DNA of 64,000 nucleotides from an uncultured Saprospiraceae bacterium (GCA_937973565.1 CALJKQ010000063.1:1-64000), one strand, 5' to 3'; shown: positions 45,248-55,282, counted from the stretch's first letter. The notes: generated from the sequence alone by a model not told the origin. Program-made: numbers and translations.

Positions 45248-45760
45248 ATGTTTGTCTTATTGAGTTTCACACCCTTTCAACCCACACCGGGTCTGGCCAT
45301 TTGGTCGCTCCTGATCTTCGTTTTGTTTTGGGTAATCATGGGCAAATTTGCCTTTAAGCCCATTGCCAAAGCTTTGGAACAAAGAGAATCTGACATTCAG
45401 AATGCTTTGGATGCAGCCAAAAGCGCCAAAGAAGAGATGGCTAATTTGAAAGCCCAGAATGAAAAGATTATGGCGGAAGCAAGAGAGGAAAAAGCCAGAA
45501 TCTTACAGGAGGCAAAAGATATCAAAAACCAGACCATCAACGAAGCGAAAGAAAAGGCCAGAGAAGAGGCTTCTAAGATCGTTGCGGCTGCGAGAAATGA
45601 TATTGAAAACCAGAAAAAAGCAGCGATTGCAGAAATCAAAACCCAGGTGGGTGGAATGGCCATAGAAATCGCGGAAAAGCTGGTGCGTCAACAGTTGAAA
45701 GGACAAGCAGACCACGAAGCCTACGTGAAAAAATTGGTAGACGAATTCAACTTAAACTAA
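45248..45760 (+). CDS. atpF: F0F1 ATP synthase subunit b
   Basis: A 170-aa stalk subunit. One N-terminal helix (LAIWSLLIFVLFWVIMGKF) is followed by a long charged coiled coil (ALEQRESDIQNALDAAKSAKEE). Its stop lies 4 bases before atpH. Confidence 0.95.
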   Translation: MFVLLSFTPFQPTPGLAIWSLLIFVLFWVIMGKFAFKPIAKALEQRESDIQNALDAAKSAKEEMANLKAQNEKIMAEAREEKARILQEAKDIKNQTINEAKEKAREEASKIVAAARNDIENQKKAAIAEIKTQVGGMAIEIAEKLVRQQLKGQADHEAYVKKLVDEFNLN

Positions 45761-45764
45761 ACAG

Positions 45765-46325
45765 ATGTCAGTCAACAGGATAGCCACAAGGTATGCCAAA
45801 TCATTGCTCGATCTCTCGGTTGAGAACAATGTTTTGGAAGCCGTAAAAGGCGATGTGGAGGCATTTATCAGAATGGTGGAAAACAGAGATTTGTATCTGT
45901 TGTTGAAAAGCCCCATTATCAATGCCACCAAAAAAGAAAGTGTTTTTAATGCGCTTTTTGGAAATCAGTTCAACAAACTGACCAACGCTTTTTTCACCAT
46001 CGTTTTGAAGAAAGGCCGCGAAATGTATTTGCCTGAAATCGGCAAAGAGTTTATGGCTCAATATAAAAAATTGATTGGTCTCACCACGGTAACACTTACC
46101 ACAGCCACTCCGGTAGACGCAGCGAATCTGGCAGAAATCAGAAGCAGGTTGTTGGCCAGCAGTGAGACTGAAAAAGATGTGGAAATATTAACCAAGACCG
46201 ATCCGGAAATCATCGGTGGCTTTGTTTTGCAAATAGGCGATAAGTTGTACGACAACAGCATCGCTTACAAGTTGAAACAAATTCGCAAAAGCGTTTCCAA
46301 CAAAGACTACATAAAAGAAATATAA
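45765..46325 (+). CDS. atpH: F0F1 ATP synthase subunit delta
   Basis: A 186-aa stator subunit. The N-terminal six-helix bundle opens with NRIATRYAKSLLDLS. The C-terminal signature GFVLQIGDKLYDNSIAYKL fits the OSCP/delta family. Normal length; it sits between atpF and atpA in the usual order. Confidence 0.95.
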   Translation: MSVNRIATRYAKSLLDLSVENNVLEAVKGDVEAFIRMVENRDLYLLLKSPIINATKKESVFNALFGNQFNKLTNAFFTIVLKKGREMYLPEIGKEFMAQYKKLIGLTTVTLTTATPVDAANLAEIRSRLLASSETEKDVEILTKTDPEIIGGFVLQIGDKLYDNSIAYKLKQIRKSVSNKDYIKEI

Positions 46326-46355
46326 ATACAATAACTAAGTATAAAATTCAGAAAG

Positions 46356-47939
46356 ATGGTGGATGTAAAACCAGATGAAATATCAGCAATCCTCAAACAA
46401 CAATTGTCGGGATTCAAATCACAGGCTGAACTGGAGGAAGTAGGTTCTGTACTTCAGGTAGGTGACGGTATTGCCAGGGTATATGGCCTTACCAAGTCTC
46501 AGGCCGGTGAATTGGTAGAATTTGAAAACGGTGTACAAGCAATCGTATTGAACCTGGAAGAAGACAATGTCGGTGTGGTATTGTTGGGTGCCGGAGACGG
46601 AATCAAAGAAGGTTCAACCGTGAGAAGACTGGGTAGAATTGCATCCATCCAGGTTGGTGAAGGCTTTGTAGGTCGTGTGGTAAACCCACTGGGTCAGCCT
46701 ATCGATGGCAAAGGTCCTGTATCAGGTACACGTTATGAAATGCCACTGGAAAGAAAAGCTCCCGGGGTTATTTACCGACAGCCGGTTACCGAACCCTTGC
46801 AAACCGGTATTAAAGCCATCGACTCTATGATTCCTATAGGAAGGGGACAAAGGGAGTTGATCATTGGTGACCGTCAGACAGGAAAGACGGCTATCGCTAT
46901 CGATACCATCATCAATCAAAAAGAATTTTACGACAGAGGAGAGCCTGTATACTGTATATACGTAGCATCCGGTCAAAAGGCATCTACGGTTGCTCAAGTG
47001 GTAAAAACCCTTGAAGACAATGGTGCGATGGCATATACGATTATCGTATCTGCAACCGCATCTGATCCTGCACCGCTTCAGTTTTATGCACCCTTTGCCG
47101 GCGCTGCCATTGGAGAATTTTTCAGAGACACAGGTCGTCCTGCATTGATCATCTATGATGATTTGTCAAAGCAGGCCGTTGCATACCGTGAGGTATCTCT
47201 TCTTTTGAGACGTCCACCCGGAAGGGAAGCATACCCAGGTGACGTTTTCTACCTTCACTCTCGTTTGTTGGAAAGAGCTGCCAAAGTTATTGCCAACGAC
47301 AGCATAGCGCAAAATATGAATGACCTTCCAGAGTCATTGAAAAAATCAGGTTTGGTGAAAGGAGGAGGTTCTTTGACAGCTTTGCCTATCATTGAAACAC
47401 AGGCAGGTGACGTTTCTGCCTACATTCCTACCAACGTAATCTCGATTACGGATGGTCAGATCTTCCTGGAATCTAACTTGTTCAATGCAGGTATCCGTCC
47501 GGCGATCAACGTAGGTATTTCTGTATCAAGGGTGGGTGGATCAGCACAGATCAAATCCATGAAGAAAGTAGCAGGTACCCTAAAGCTCGATCAGGCGCAG
47601 TACAGAGAATTGGAGGCATTCGCCAAATTTGGTTCTGACCTGGATGCTGCTACACAGTCTATCCTTGAAAAAGGAAAGAGAAACGTAGAGATCCTAAAGC
47701 AACCTCAATATTCTCCTGTATCTGTTGAGAAGCAAGTAGCCATGATTTATTTGGGTACACAGGGCTTGTTGAAAGATGTTCCGGTAAATAAGATTCGTCA
47801 TTTTGAAGATTCTTATCTGGCTTCTTTGGAGCAGCGTTTCCCACAGATTCTGGAAAACTTCAGAAAGGGTAAGTTGGAGGATGCAGATATGAACACACTG
47901 AAAGAACTTGCATCAGAAGTTGCAGGTCAGTTTAAATAG
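46356..47939 (+). CDS. atpA: F0F1 ATP synthase subunit alpha
   Basis: A 527-aa non-catalytic nucleotide-binding subunit. P-loop [27 protein letters not shown], and the arginine-finger region [17 protein letters not shown] are present. Normal length. Confidence 0.97.
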   Translation: MVDVKPDEISAILKQQLSGFKSQAELEEVGSVLQVGDGIARVYGLTKSQAGELVEFENGVQAIVLNLEEDNVGVVLLGAGDGIKEGSTVRRLGRIASIQVGEGFVGRVVNPLGQPIDGKGPVSGTRYEMPLERKAPGVIYRQPVTEPLQTGIKAIDSMIPIGRGQRELIIGDRQTGKTAIAIDTIINQKEFYDRGEPVYCIYVASGQKASTVAQVVKTLEDNGAMAYTIIVSATASDPAPLQFYAPFAGAAIGEFFRDTGRPALIIYDDLSKQAVAYREVSLLLRRPPGREAYPGDVFYLHSRLLERAAKVIANDSIAQNMNDLPESLKKSGLVKGGGSLTALPIIETQAGDVSAYIPTNVISITDGQIFLESNLFNAGIRPAINVGISVSRVGGSAQIKSMKKVAGTLKLDQAQYRELEAFAKFGSDLDAATQSILEKGKRNVEILKQPQYSPVSVEKQVAMIYLGTQGLLKDVPVNKIRHFEDSYLASLEQRFPQILENFRKGKLEDADMNTLKELASEVAGQFK

Positions 47940-47948
47940 ATAAAAGAA

Positions 47949-47972
47949 GGGTTCGGACTATAAGCCGGACCC
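47949..47972 (+). other. Small hairpin between atpA and atpG
   Basis: GGGTTCGG pairs with CCGGACCC around an 8-base loop (one G-T pair). It is weaker than the atpE hairpin. It may protect or shape the mRNA ends. Confidence 0.45.
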
Positions 47973-47996
47973 CAAATTTTAAAGAATAACAATCAC

Positions 47997-48890
47997 ATGA
48001 GTGGTAAATTAAAAGAAGTAAGGGAGCGAATCAAATCGGTAAACTCCACACAGCAGATTACCAAGGCCATGAAAATGGTTTCTGCTGCCAAGTTGCGTAA
48101 AGCGCAGCAGGCTATTACCGAGATGCGACCTTATGCCAATAGATTGGATAAAATGCTGAAAAACATTTTATCTAACCTTGAAGGAGATGCTACCTCTTCA
48201 TTTGGTGTAGCGCGTGAAGTCAACCATGCCATTGTGGTAGTGGTAACTTCCAACAGGGGTCTTTGTGGTGCTTTCAACACCAACATCATTAAGGCTGCCA
48301 TCGCTGCCATTGAAGGCGAGTATGCTCCTTTACTCAAGCAGGGAAATGTCAAAGTGTTGTGCATTGGTAAAAAGGGATACGATATCCTTCGCAAGCGGTA
48401 TGGTATGGATGCCATGATTACTGATTATGTAGAATTGTTTTCTAACCTCAGCTTTGACAATGTATCCAGGGCTTCACAGTTCTTAATGGACCAGTTTTCC
48501 ACCGGTGCAACAGATAAAGTAACTGTGTGTTATGGACACTTCAAAAACGCAGGTATTCAATACCCAACAACCGTTCAATACCTGCCGGTAGAAAAGGTTG
48601 AAGTTGAAAAAACAGAACAGACCAAATCCAAAGCAGACTACATCTTTGAACCTGGTATGGAAGGCCTGTTGGAAGAGTTGATTCCAACCATTTTGCAAAC
48701 CACCTTCCACAAGTTTTTACTGGATACACATGCATCAGAACACGGTGCTCGTATGACTGCTATGGACAAAGCCAGCGAAAATGCTGAGGAATTGATAAAA
48801 GAACTCAAGATCAATTACAACAAAGCCAGGCAGGAAGCCATCACGAAGGAACTTTCCGAAATCGTGGGTGGTGCTGCAGCTTTGGGATAG
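47997..48890 (+). CDS. atpG: F0F1 ATP synthase subunit gamma
   Basis: A 297-aa central shaft subunit. The N-terminal helix VRERIKSVNSTQQITKAMKM and the C-terminal helix ARMTAMDKASENAEELI form the coiled coil. SNRGLCGAFNTNI is diagnostic. It is the last gene of the cluster; atpD and atpC are absent here, as is common in Bacteroidota. Confidence 0.96.
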   Translation: MSGKLKEVRERIKSVNSTQQITKAMKMVSAAKLRKAQQAITEMRPYANRLDKMLKNILSNLEGDATSSFGVAREVNHAIVVVVTSNRGLCGAFNTNIIKAAIAAIEGEYAPLLKQGNVKVLCIGKKGYDILRKRYGMDAMITDYVELFSNLSFDNVSRASQFLMDQFSTGATDKVTVCYGHFKNAGIQYPTTVQYLPVEKVEVEKTEQTKSKADYIFEPGMEGLLEELIPTILQTTFHKFLLDTHASEHGARMTAMDKASENAEELIKELKINYNKARQEAITKELSEIVGGAAALG

Positions 48891-48914
48891 ATAAAGGTTA
48901 ATATGAATGATAAT

Positions 48915-48945
48915 AAGGGATGCTGTTTTCAGTATCCCTTTTTTT
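48915..48945 (+). terminator. Intrinsic terminator of the atp operon
   Basis: An 11-bp stem (AAGGGATGCTG / CAGTATCCCTT, one G-T pair) with a TTTT loop and a T tract follows atpG. Confidence 0.85.
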
Positions 48946-48960
48946 ATTTTACATTTTTGG

Positions 48961-49050
48961 TTTTTACCACAAAGCTCACAATGGATATCACAAAGTGCAC
49001 CAATAGACATACTGTCCTTAGCATAAACTTTGTGCTCTTAGTGGTAAAAA
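48961..49050. repeat. Imperfect inverted repeat, 21-base arms
   Basis: TTTTTACCAC...CACAA at 48961-48981 matches the reverse complement of 49030-49050 at 18 of 21 bases, enclosing about 48 bases. It lies just beyond the 3' end of the GxxExxY relic and may mark the edge of that mobile-like unit. Confidence 0.6.
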
Positions 49051-49072
49051 AATTCTCCACACTTCTGATGGA

Positions 49073-49251
49073 TTATAACGTACCGTTGATCACTCTCTTA
49101 ACACCATCTTTGAAAAGAATACTGTTGAAATTGATGAGCATACCCGGTTTAGGCACTCCTGATAAGCGCTTATCAGCAGACCGGGACCAAGGGCTTTGTG
49201 TACTATTAAGCCGGCATTGAATACCCGGGTTGAGATTTGTTGTTCATTCAT
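49073..49251 (-). pseudogene. GxxExxY family protein, internally deleted and frameshifted
   Basis: From ATG 49251 the frame reads the family N-terminus (VFNAGLIVHKALGPGLLISAYQECL). Directly afterwards a second frame reads the exact C-terminal end type (GMLINFNSILFKDGVKRVIN) and stops at 49073. The central about 60-70 residues, including the usual charged core, are missing and the join is out of frame. An 18-bp palindrome CTGATAAGCGCTTATCAG lies close to the join. The gene is dead; family function is unknown, though a nuclease-like fold has been suggested. Confidence 0.75.
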
Positions 49252-49334
49252 AGCAATGTATTGTTTGGGCAAACAAGTATTACAAGATAAAGTCAATTTT
49301 GATTAAAATGGGCCAATGAAAGCCATGTAGTTTT

Positions 49335-51020
49335 CTATTTAACTTTCATCTCATCAATGGCATGTTGTGCGGCCCTTGCAGTAATGGCCATGTAAGTCAG
49401 AGATGGATTTTGGGTAGATGTGGAAGTCATGCAAGCGCCATCGGTAATATAGACATTGGGACAGGCATGCAATTGATTCCATTGGTTTGTCATCGAAGTC
49501 ATGGGATCCTTTCCCATTCTGGCTCCTCCCATTTCGTGAATGTCTAAACCCGGATTTTGGTGACTATCAGAAGTTTCTATTTTTTGAAAACCGGCTTTGC
49601 TAAACATGGATTTTATTTCCCGAAAGAAGTCGCTGATCATGGCTTCATCGTTTTCATCATAAGCAAGCGAAATGTTTAGTTGAGGTATTCCCCATTTATC
49701 CTTGAGACTGGGATGCAGGCTCACATAGTTGCTTTCTTTGGGCAGCGTCTCGCCCATCATCTGGGCACCGGCCATCCAGGGACCGTAATTTTTTTCTTTC
49801 AATAATGACTTAACAAGTTCTTCTCCCATTTCTGAAGTGTCTGTGATCAGTGGTCGATACATGTAAAAGTCTATAGCGTAACCTCGTTTAAAGTTTTCAG
49901 AGGCTTGTGTCACATTCTTAAAGCGTGGCATGTAAATGCCGGATGGTTTTCGTCCTTCTGTAGCCATATCGGTAAAGCCTGGAAATACGGCAGATGCGCG
50001 TGCTCTGTAATTGTGAAAGGCTACATATTTGCCGAGTGTGCCACTATCGTTGCCCAAGCCGTTGGGAAATCTATCCGACCTGGAATTGAGCAGGATGAGA
50101 TTGGTGTTGAGGGCACCGGCATTGATAAAAATGGTTTTGGAAGTATAGAATTCACCTTTGCCTGAATTGGCATCTATCACTTTTACTCCTTTTGCCATCT
50201 TCGTTTCTGGATCGTATTCAATGGATGCTACAACCTTATTTGAAAGCAAGGTGAGGTTGCCTGTTTTTTGTGCCCAAGGGATAGTAGAAGAATTGGCACT
50301 GAAGTATCCGCCCAATGGACAGCCGCGTTCGCATTGCAAGCGTGTTAAACATTGCCCCCTGCCTTGTTGGAGGTGAATGGGCTCCGGTTTCGTAAGATGG
50401 GCGCAACGGGCTCTGATGACGTGTCTGTCTCCGTAGTACTTTTCTACGGATTTTCTGAAATGATCTTCCAGACAATTCAAATCGAAGGATGGCAAAAATT
50501 CTCCATCGGGTAACACATCCAGACCGTCTTTATTTCCGGATATGCCTACAAATTTTTCTACTAGGCTGTAATAAGGTGCCAGGTCATCATAGCTAATTGG
50601 CCACTCCACCGCAAAACCATCGCGGGATGGTCCTTCAAAATCGTAACGACTCCATCGCTGTGTCTGACGGGCCCACATCAACGACTTTCCACCTACTTGG
50701 TATCCGCGTATCCAATTAAAAGGTTTTGATTGTACATAAGGATGATCTGCATCTTTCACAAAGAAGTGTGAAGTATCTCCTCGATAGGCATAACACTTGG
50801 ATGCGATGGGATTGGCTTCCTTTTCTTCAAAACCGATTCTATTTCTATGCTGTATTTCCCAGGGATATAGATTGGCAGTAGGGTAATCTTTGATGTGTCT
50901 TACGTCTTTGCCTCTTTCCAGCAACAAGGTTTTGAAGCCCTGCTCACAAAATTCTTTGGCGGCCCATCCCCCGCTCATGCCGGCACCGATCACAATGACA
51001 TCGAAATTGAATTCACTCAT
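49335..51020 (-). CDS. GMC family oxidoreductase
   Basis: A 561-aa FAD-dependent dehydrogenase. FAD motif VIVIGAGMSGGWAAKEF, YQVGGKSLMWARQTQRW, and the C-terminal HEMGGARMG ... TDGACMTSTSTQNPSLTYMAI with the catalytic His and Asn region. It has no signal peptide of its own. It overlaps by 4 bases the gene for a subunit 3-like protein bearing a Tat signal, so it is probably exported as that protein's passenger, as in known three-part sugar or gluconate dehydrogenases. Substrate likely a sugar or polyol. Confidence 0.92.
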   Translation of the reverse strand: MSEFNFDVIVIGAGMSGGWAAKEFCEQGFKTLLLERGKDVRHIKDYPTANLYPWEIQHRNRIGFEEKEANPIASKCYAYRGDTSHFFVKDADHPYVQSKPFNWIRGYQVGGKSLMWARQTQRWSRYDFEGPSRDGFAVEWPISYDDLAPYYSLVEKFVGISGNKDGLDVLPDGEFLPSFDLNCLEDHFRKSVEKYYGDRHVIRARCAHLTKPEPIHLQQGRGQCLTRLQCERGCPLGGYFSANSSTIPWAQKTGNLTLLSNKVVASIEYDPETKMAKGVKVIDANSGKGEFYTSKTIFINAGALNTNLILLNSRSDRFPNGLGNDSGTLGKYVAFHNYRARASAVFPGFTDMATEGRKPSGIYMPRFKNVTQASENFKRGYAIDFYMYRPLITDTSEMGEELVKSLLKEKNYGPWMAGAQMMGETLPKESNYVSLHPSLKDKWGIPQLNISLAYDENDEAMISDFFREIKSMFSKAGFQKIETSDSHQNPGLDIHEMGGARMGKDPMTSMTNQWNQLHACPNVYITDGACMTSTSTQNPSLTYMAITARAAQHAIDEMKVK

Positions 51021-51565
51021 CGGTTTAAGGTTGTGACTTGTTCAATTGGCAAACAGGCCTTGTATCTGGCCGGTGCCATTTCATACATTTTTATTTTGCG
51101 CAGATAGGGTTCTGTTGTACTAAGACTGAAAAGCAATTCTTTTTTTAATAATGCTACAGCTTGGGTTAAAACCGATTCAGGTATCTTTTTTTCCCAATTT
51201 TTAAGCATTTCCATTCTTTCTTTATCGTTGCAAGACAAAAAGGGCTTATGCGATTCGAGTCTGGATTTTTTATCCATTTCTTTTAGTCCGTCAACAAAAG
51301 CACTTACTTCCATTTGGCTATAACAATGGTCAATTAATTGCAGAGCCATAGGTAAGACACTTATGTTTTCCCAACCTTTGGTATTATGAATTGGGAGAAG
51401 GGTTGTGGTAAGCGCTTCCAGTAATTGTTTATGATGAGCCGTCAGTGACAAATTTTTAAATGCGATGCTTTTTGGCCATGTTTCGTTTTCAGGTCCACAG
51501 CTGAGCATTATACCTCCGGTTACACCGAAGAAGACGACAGATTTTATGGCACTTCTTCTATTCAT
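51017..51565 (-). CDS. Gluconate 2-dehydrogenase subunit 3 family protein (Tat lipoprotein)
   Basis: A 182-aa small subunit. The N-terminus NRRSAIKSVVFFGVTGGIML carries twin arginines, a hydrophobic stretch and a lipobox-like LSC with Cys23, so it is a probable Tat-exported lipoprotein. The rest is helical, with LLEALTTTLLPI and a C-terminal RYKACLPIEQV. It pairs with the GMC subunit downstream (ATGA overlap) and likely carries it through the Tat pore. Confidence 0.85.
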   Translation of the reverse strand: MNRRSAIKSVVFFGVTGGIMLSCGPENETWPKSIAFKNLSLTAHHKQLLEALTTTLLPIHNTKGWENISVLPMALQLIDHCYSQMEVSAFVDGLKEMDKKSRLESHKPFLSCNDKERMEMLKNWEKKIPESVLTQAVALLKKELLFSLSTTEPYLRKIKMYEMAPARYKACLPIEQVTTLNR

Positions 51566-52905
51566 TTGTTTTCTGAAACCAGATCAATCAATGCCGTATA
51601 TACAGATAATGCACCTTTGTCCATGCGGGTCCAGATGGGGCGCACCCTTCCATTCCGTGCGCTAATGTCGTTGTAGTCGCCAAAAAAAATATGCTTTTCC
51701 GGTACAAATGGTGATGTACTTATTTTCTTGTTTTCAATGTGGTTTCCACCATCTTTTGACCAGGCCAGATAAACATCGGTTTCTGCTGTTTTGTAAGCTC
51801 TTCGATCATAAAACACCCAGAACAAGTAACCGTTGGATGGATCTATATCGAGGGCAGAGAAGAACTGATGTGAGGCACCTTTGTCATTGTTGACTTTGAT
51901 GGGGGTCGACCAGTTTTGTCCTTTATCCGTTGAACGAATCAGCCAAATATCTGTATTTTCCTCACCATTGCGCTGGTCAGACCAACTTACATACAAAGTG
52001 CCTCTGTTGGCACCCTGACTGTGATCTACCTTTATGACCGGCATACCATTACATCGTGTAATTCCCGGAATATCAAATGACCATCCACCGGGTTGTGAGG
52101 CTATTAAATGATCTTCTTTCAACCAGGTTTTGCCTTCATCATAGGAAATATCCATGTATATCTTTTCATCGTAAGCCCACACCACATAATATGTTCCATC
52201 TACACCTGCCGCCGGAACAGCACCTTCTGTTGTTTTATCGTCATCCAGACAATCGCCTTCCCATTGAGAAACAGCCATCACAGGCGACCAGGTTTTACCC
52301 TGATCTTTAGAAGATGAAAACAGGATCCTTGATTTGTTGTTTTCTTCCTTGCTGCCGTATTTATCAAATTCGGTCCATGACATAAGGATTGTATTGTCTG
52401 CCGGATTTACAGCCAGCCAATGTTTGTCATGGTCTTTGCTGTGGTTGGAAGGAGGATAGCTGCCGTCTGAAAAAGTTTTGCCATCTGCAGAACTTTGAAC
52501 TACTATGCGATCCAAAAACTCTTCACTCGAATAAGCCTTGCCTTTGGGGTTTGAAAGGTGAGCATAGTGGATAGCACCTTTTTGATCAAACATCACTACA
52601 GGATCACCATAGACTCCGAAGGGACTTTTTATTTTGGAGTTTTGCCAGGTAAGTCCACCATCTCGAGAAACATGAAGATTGTCGAGCACCGAACCGGCAA
52701 CCACAAAATTGGGGTCAAGCGGCGAAATGGAAATTGAAGGTTCACATGGGCCTACAAAACCATTGCCCTCCAATATTTTTACATTGGTCATGGATTCAGG
52801 TATCGAAAAGTTGATATCGGAAGTAACTTTACGAGAACATGACGCGGCCATGAAGACAAGAAGGAAAAAGCCAAAAAGTCGAAACAGATGGAGGAAATTG
52901 ATCAT
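51562..52905 (-). CDS. Asp-box (BNR) beta-propeller lipoprotein, sialidase-like fold
   Basis: A 447-aa lipoprotein (FMAASC lipobox, Cys23). Repeated Asp-boxes are seen: SRDGGLTWQ, SKDQGKTWS, SYDEGKTWL, STDKGQNWS and a weaker SKDGGNH. These mark a sialidase-type propeller, but no clear Arg triad or catalytic Tyr/Glu was found, so glycosidase activity is unproven. It overlaps both neighbours by 4 bases. Confidence 0.8.
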   Translation of the reverse strand: MINFLHLFRLFGFFLLVFMAASCSRKVTSDINFSIPESMTNVKILEGNGFVGPCEPSISISPLDPNFVVAGSVLDNLHVSRDGGLTWQNSKIKSPFGVYGDPVVMFDQKGAIHYAHLSNPKGKAYSSEEFLDRIVVQSSADGKTFSDGSYPPSNHSKDHDKHWLAVNPADNTILMSWTEFDKYGSKEENNKSRILFSSSKDQGKTWSPVMAVSQWEGDCLDDDKTTEGAVPAAGVDGTYYVVWAYDEKIYMDISYDEGKTWLKEDHLIASQPGGWSFDIPGITRCNGMPVIKVDHSQGANRGTLYVSWSDQRNGEENTDIWLIRSTDKGQNWSTPIKVNNDKGASHQFFSALDIDPSNGYLFWVFYDRRAYKTAETDVYLAWSKDGGNHIENKKISTSPFVPEKHIFFGDYNDISARNGRVRPIWTRMDKGALSVYTALIDLVSENK

Positions 52906-53744
52906 TGATTTTTGTACTTCTCTATGGCTTCCTTAATTTTTTCCCTTCTGTTTTCCGGACTTGGGTGAGTACTTTGAAATTCAGGCACCTTTTGTCCTCC
53001 GGAAGCCTCTTCGAGGATATCCATTACCCCGATTAACTGAGAGGGATCATAACCTGCTTCTATCATCAATCTCACGCCAAAATCGTCGGATTCCAGTTCC
53101 TGGTCTCTGCCGTACTTCATGCTTGAATATTGACCTACCATGCTGGCCACCTGGGTAAGTGCCTGATCTCCACCGGTGCCAATCAATACACTTTGAATGA
53201 GTCCCTGGATAAAGCCCTGACTGGCGCTTCGTTCCGCACCATGTCGGTGAATGACGTGACCGATTTCATGGCCCATAACCCCGGCGAGTTGGTCTTCATT
53301 TTTAAGTTTTGAAAAAAGTGCAGCCGTTATAAAACACTGGCCGCCGGGTAACGCGAAGGCATTGACAACCTGATCATCTGCCAACAGATGGAAATCATAG
53401 GGATATCCGGTTTTAGCAGCAATGGTTGAGTTAACCAACTTTTGTCCTACCTGATCTAAGTAGTCCTGGGCCCGTTGATCAGGATGAAGACCTCCGTATT
53501 CCTGTGCCATCTGAGGGACCGCCTGGAGGCCCAGTTGTATTTCCTCTTCTGTATTCCACTGCACCCTTTGCTCCTCTCCTGTAATGGGGTTGGTTTGGGT
53601 GCTGGTATAGTATTTAAAAGCCTGGAACGCCGCCATAGCGAGGCCAATAATCAAAAACAATTTAAATCTTCCGGTGCCCAGACCTCTGCCCTCCCTGCTA
53701 TAGGGATCCCCGGTACCTCCGTAATATCTTCTGTATTCTGACAT
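52902..53744 (-). CDS. M48 family zinc metalloprotease
   Basis: A 280-aa membrane-anchored protease with a helix at residues 27-43 (FKLFLIIGLAMAAFQAF). HEIGH at 159-163 supplies two zinc ligands and the catalytic Glu; ELESDDFG (216-223) supplies the third. It resembles BepA/YcaL-type periplasmic M48 enzymes without TPRs. The ORF overlaps the Asp-box gene by 4 bases. Confidence 0.92.
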   Translation of the reverse strand: MSEYRRYYGGTGDPYSREGRGLGTGRFKLFLIIGLAMAAFQAFKYYTSTQTNPITGEEQRVQWNTEEEIQLGLQAVPQMAQEYGGLHPDQRAQDYLDQVGQKLVNSTIAAKTGYPYDFHLLADDQVVNAFALPGGQCFITAALFSKLKNEDQLAGVMGHEIGHVIHRHGAERSASQGFIQGLIQSVLIGTGGDQALTQVASMVGQYSSMKYGRDQELESDDFGVRLMIEAGYDPSQLIGVMDILEEASGGQKVPEFQSTHPSPENRREKIKEAIEKYKNQ

Positions 53745-53761
53745 TTTGAAAGGGGTTGTAA

Positions 53762-54043
53762 TTACATGAAAAATTCTGAAGCGATGCCAATGAGCGTAAA
53801 CACAAAGGCTACCCGGATGGAGTAATCAATATCCGGGATTACTTTAGCAAAGTAACAATATATTAAAACAGGTATGGAGCTCAACGCAAGCAATACCACT
53901 ACGGTAACCAGACCCAACAAAAGCGAAAACAAATAACCGCTAAAAGTAATGCCATCTCCGGCACCGGTAACCAAAAAATATACCATAGTGAGGAACATAA
54001 ATCCCAACATTCCCCAACTGCTTTTATCCATTCGAAAATCCAT
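53762..54043 (-). CDS. Small membrane protein of unknown function
   Basis: A 93-aa protein with about three hydrophobic segments (MLGFMFLTMVYFLVTGAG, YLFSLLLGLVTVVVLLALSS, VAFVFTLIGIASEFF). No family recognised. It lies between the MFS and M48 genes with 15-17 base gaps, so it is probably cotranscribed. Confidence 0.7.
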   Translation of the reverse strand: MDFRMDKSSWGMLGFMFLTMVYFLVTGAGDGITFSGYLFSLLLGLVTVVVLLALSSIPVLIYCYFAKVIPDIDYSIRVAFVFTLIGIASEFFM

Positions 54044-54058
54044 GCCTGTTTATTTTAT

Positions 54059-55282
54059 TTAGTGTTGAGAAGCCGTATTTGTGTATTTGTTGCGCATAAA
54101 ATACAGAATGCCGAAAGCAACAACCAAAATGGCCGGGAACCATGCAATATTATCGAGGGTGGCTTGTCCTGCTGCCAGATCTGCCGCCTCGCCGGTGAGT
54201 CCACTTGCCAGCGCATTGGCTCTTTCAGAATCCATCCACTTGCCAATGATGGGTTGGCAAATGGATAGTCCGACCATACCAACACCTCCGATCAGCGACA
54301 TGCCCAAAGCACCTGTTTTAGGCAGGTAAACAGCCACAAAGGAAATCATATTGGGCCAGAAATAGCATACGCCAATGGCAAACATCACTGCTGCAACATA
54401 GACCATACCACCCGTTGCCGTGCTGAGCATATAAATAGCGATCAACGCAATGATGGAAGAAAACCATAGTACCCCGGGTATGTTGAGCCTGTGAATGATT
54501 GGCCCTGCAAAATAACGGCCTATAGCCATCAGACCCGTTACCAAAAACAGAATGAGAAGCGGTTGTGCACCTGTGTTACCTAAAATTCTTTCAACCCATG
54601 ATTGTGTACCCAATTCTGTGGTGGCAGTAAGGACCATGCATATGAGCATAAACCAGTAAAGGGGTGAACTGAAAATGGCTTTGATGTTACTTGATGTGCT
54701 TGCTTTATCCATTTCATTGGCAGTTTTGGGAAAAGTCTGTCCCCAGAATAAAAAGCCATAAATAGCCAATGGTACATACATAACTGCCAGCTTAACCTGC
54801 CAGGTGCCTTCCATGGCCGTTATAATATAAGCTACCAACGAGCCCAGGGCAAGACCTCCCGGAAACCAAACATGAAACTTGTTGAGCATGGTGGCTTTAT
54901 TTTCTTCGTACATGTCGGCAATCATGGGGTTGTAAGCAGCCTCAACCATGCCGTTGCCAAAGCTGATAAAAAAAGTAGAAAAAAACAGGGGTAGAAAACT
55001 ACCTGACATAATGGAAAAAGTGATGCCTACAAAATGACAGGCAAATGCCACCCAGCCAAGTTTTTTGGGTCCTAAAGAATTGTACAGAGGACCTCCTACC
55101 AAGGTTGCTATAGGAAAACCAAAGGCACCCATAAATTGAATCCACCCCAATTGGGTGTCAGACAATTTCATGGCATTGGATAGATCGTTCATGATGCCGG
55201 CCCTGATGGCAAATGCGAAGGAAGTGGTAATGAGTGCAAAACAGCTGGCAACAAATAAGCGTTGTTTATTTACTTCTGTCAT
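54059..55282 (-). CDS. Major facilitator superfamily transporter
   Basis: A 407-aa transporter with 12 hydrophobic helices. Typical features include GGPLYNSLGPKKLGWVAF (loop 2-3 motif A variant), FFISFGNGMVEAAYNPM, and a central loop near KTANEMDKAS. It resembles sugar-transporting MFS proteins of Bacteroidota. It is the first gene of a six-gene leftward run with a -7 box at 55318-55325. Confidence 0.88.
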   Translation of the reverse strand: MTEVNKQRLFVASCFALITTSFAFAIRAGIMNDLSNAMKLSDTQLGWIQFMGAFGFPIATLVGGPLYNSLGPKKLGWVAFACHFVGITFSIMSGSFLPLFFSTFFISFGNGMVEAAYNPMIADMYEENKATMLNKFHVWFPGGLALGSLVAYIITAMEGTWQVKLAVMYVPLAIYGFLFWGQTFPKTANEMDKASTSSNIKAIFSSPLYWFMLICMVLTATTELGTQSWVERILGNTGAQPLLILFLVTGLMAIGRYFAGPIIHRLNIPGVLWFSSIIALIAIYMLSTATGGMVYVAAVMFAIGVCYFWPNMISFVAVYLPKTGALGMSLIGGVGMVGLSICQPIIGKWMDSERANALASGLTGEAADLAAGQATLDNIAWFPAILVVAFGILYFMRNKYTNTASQH

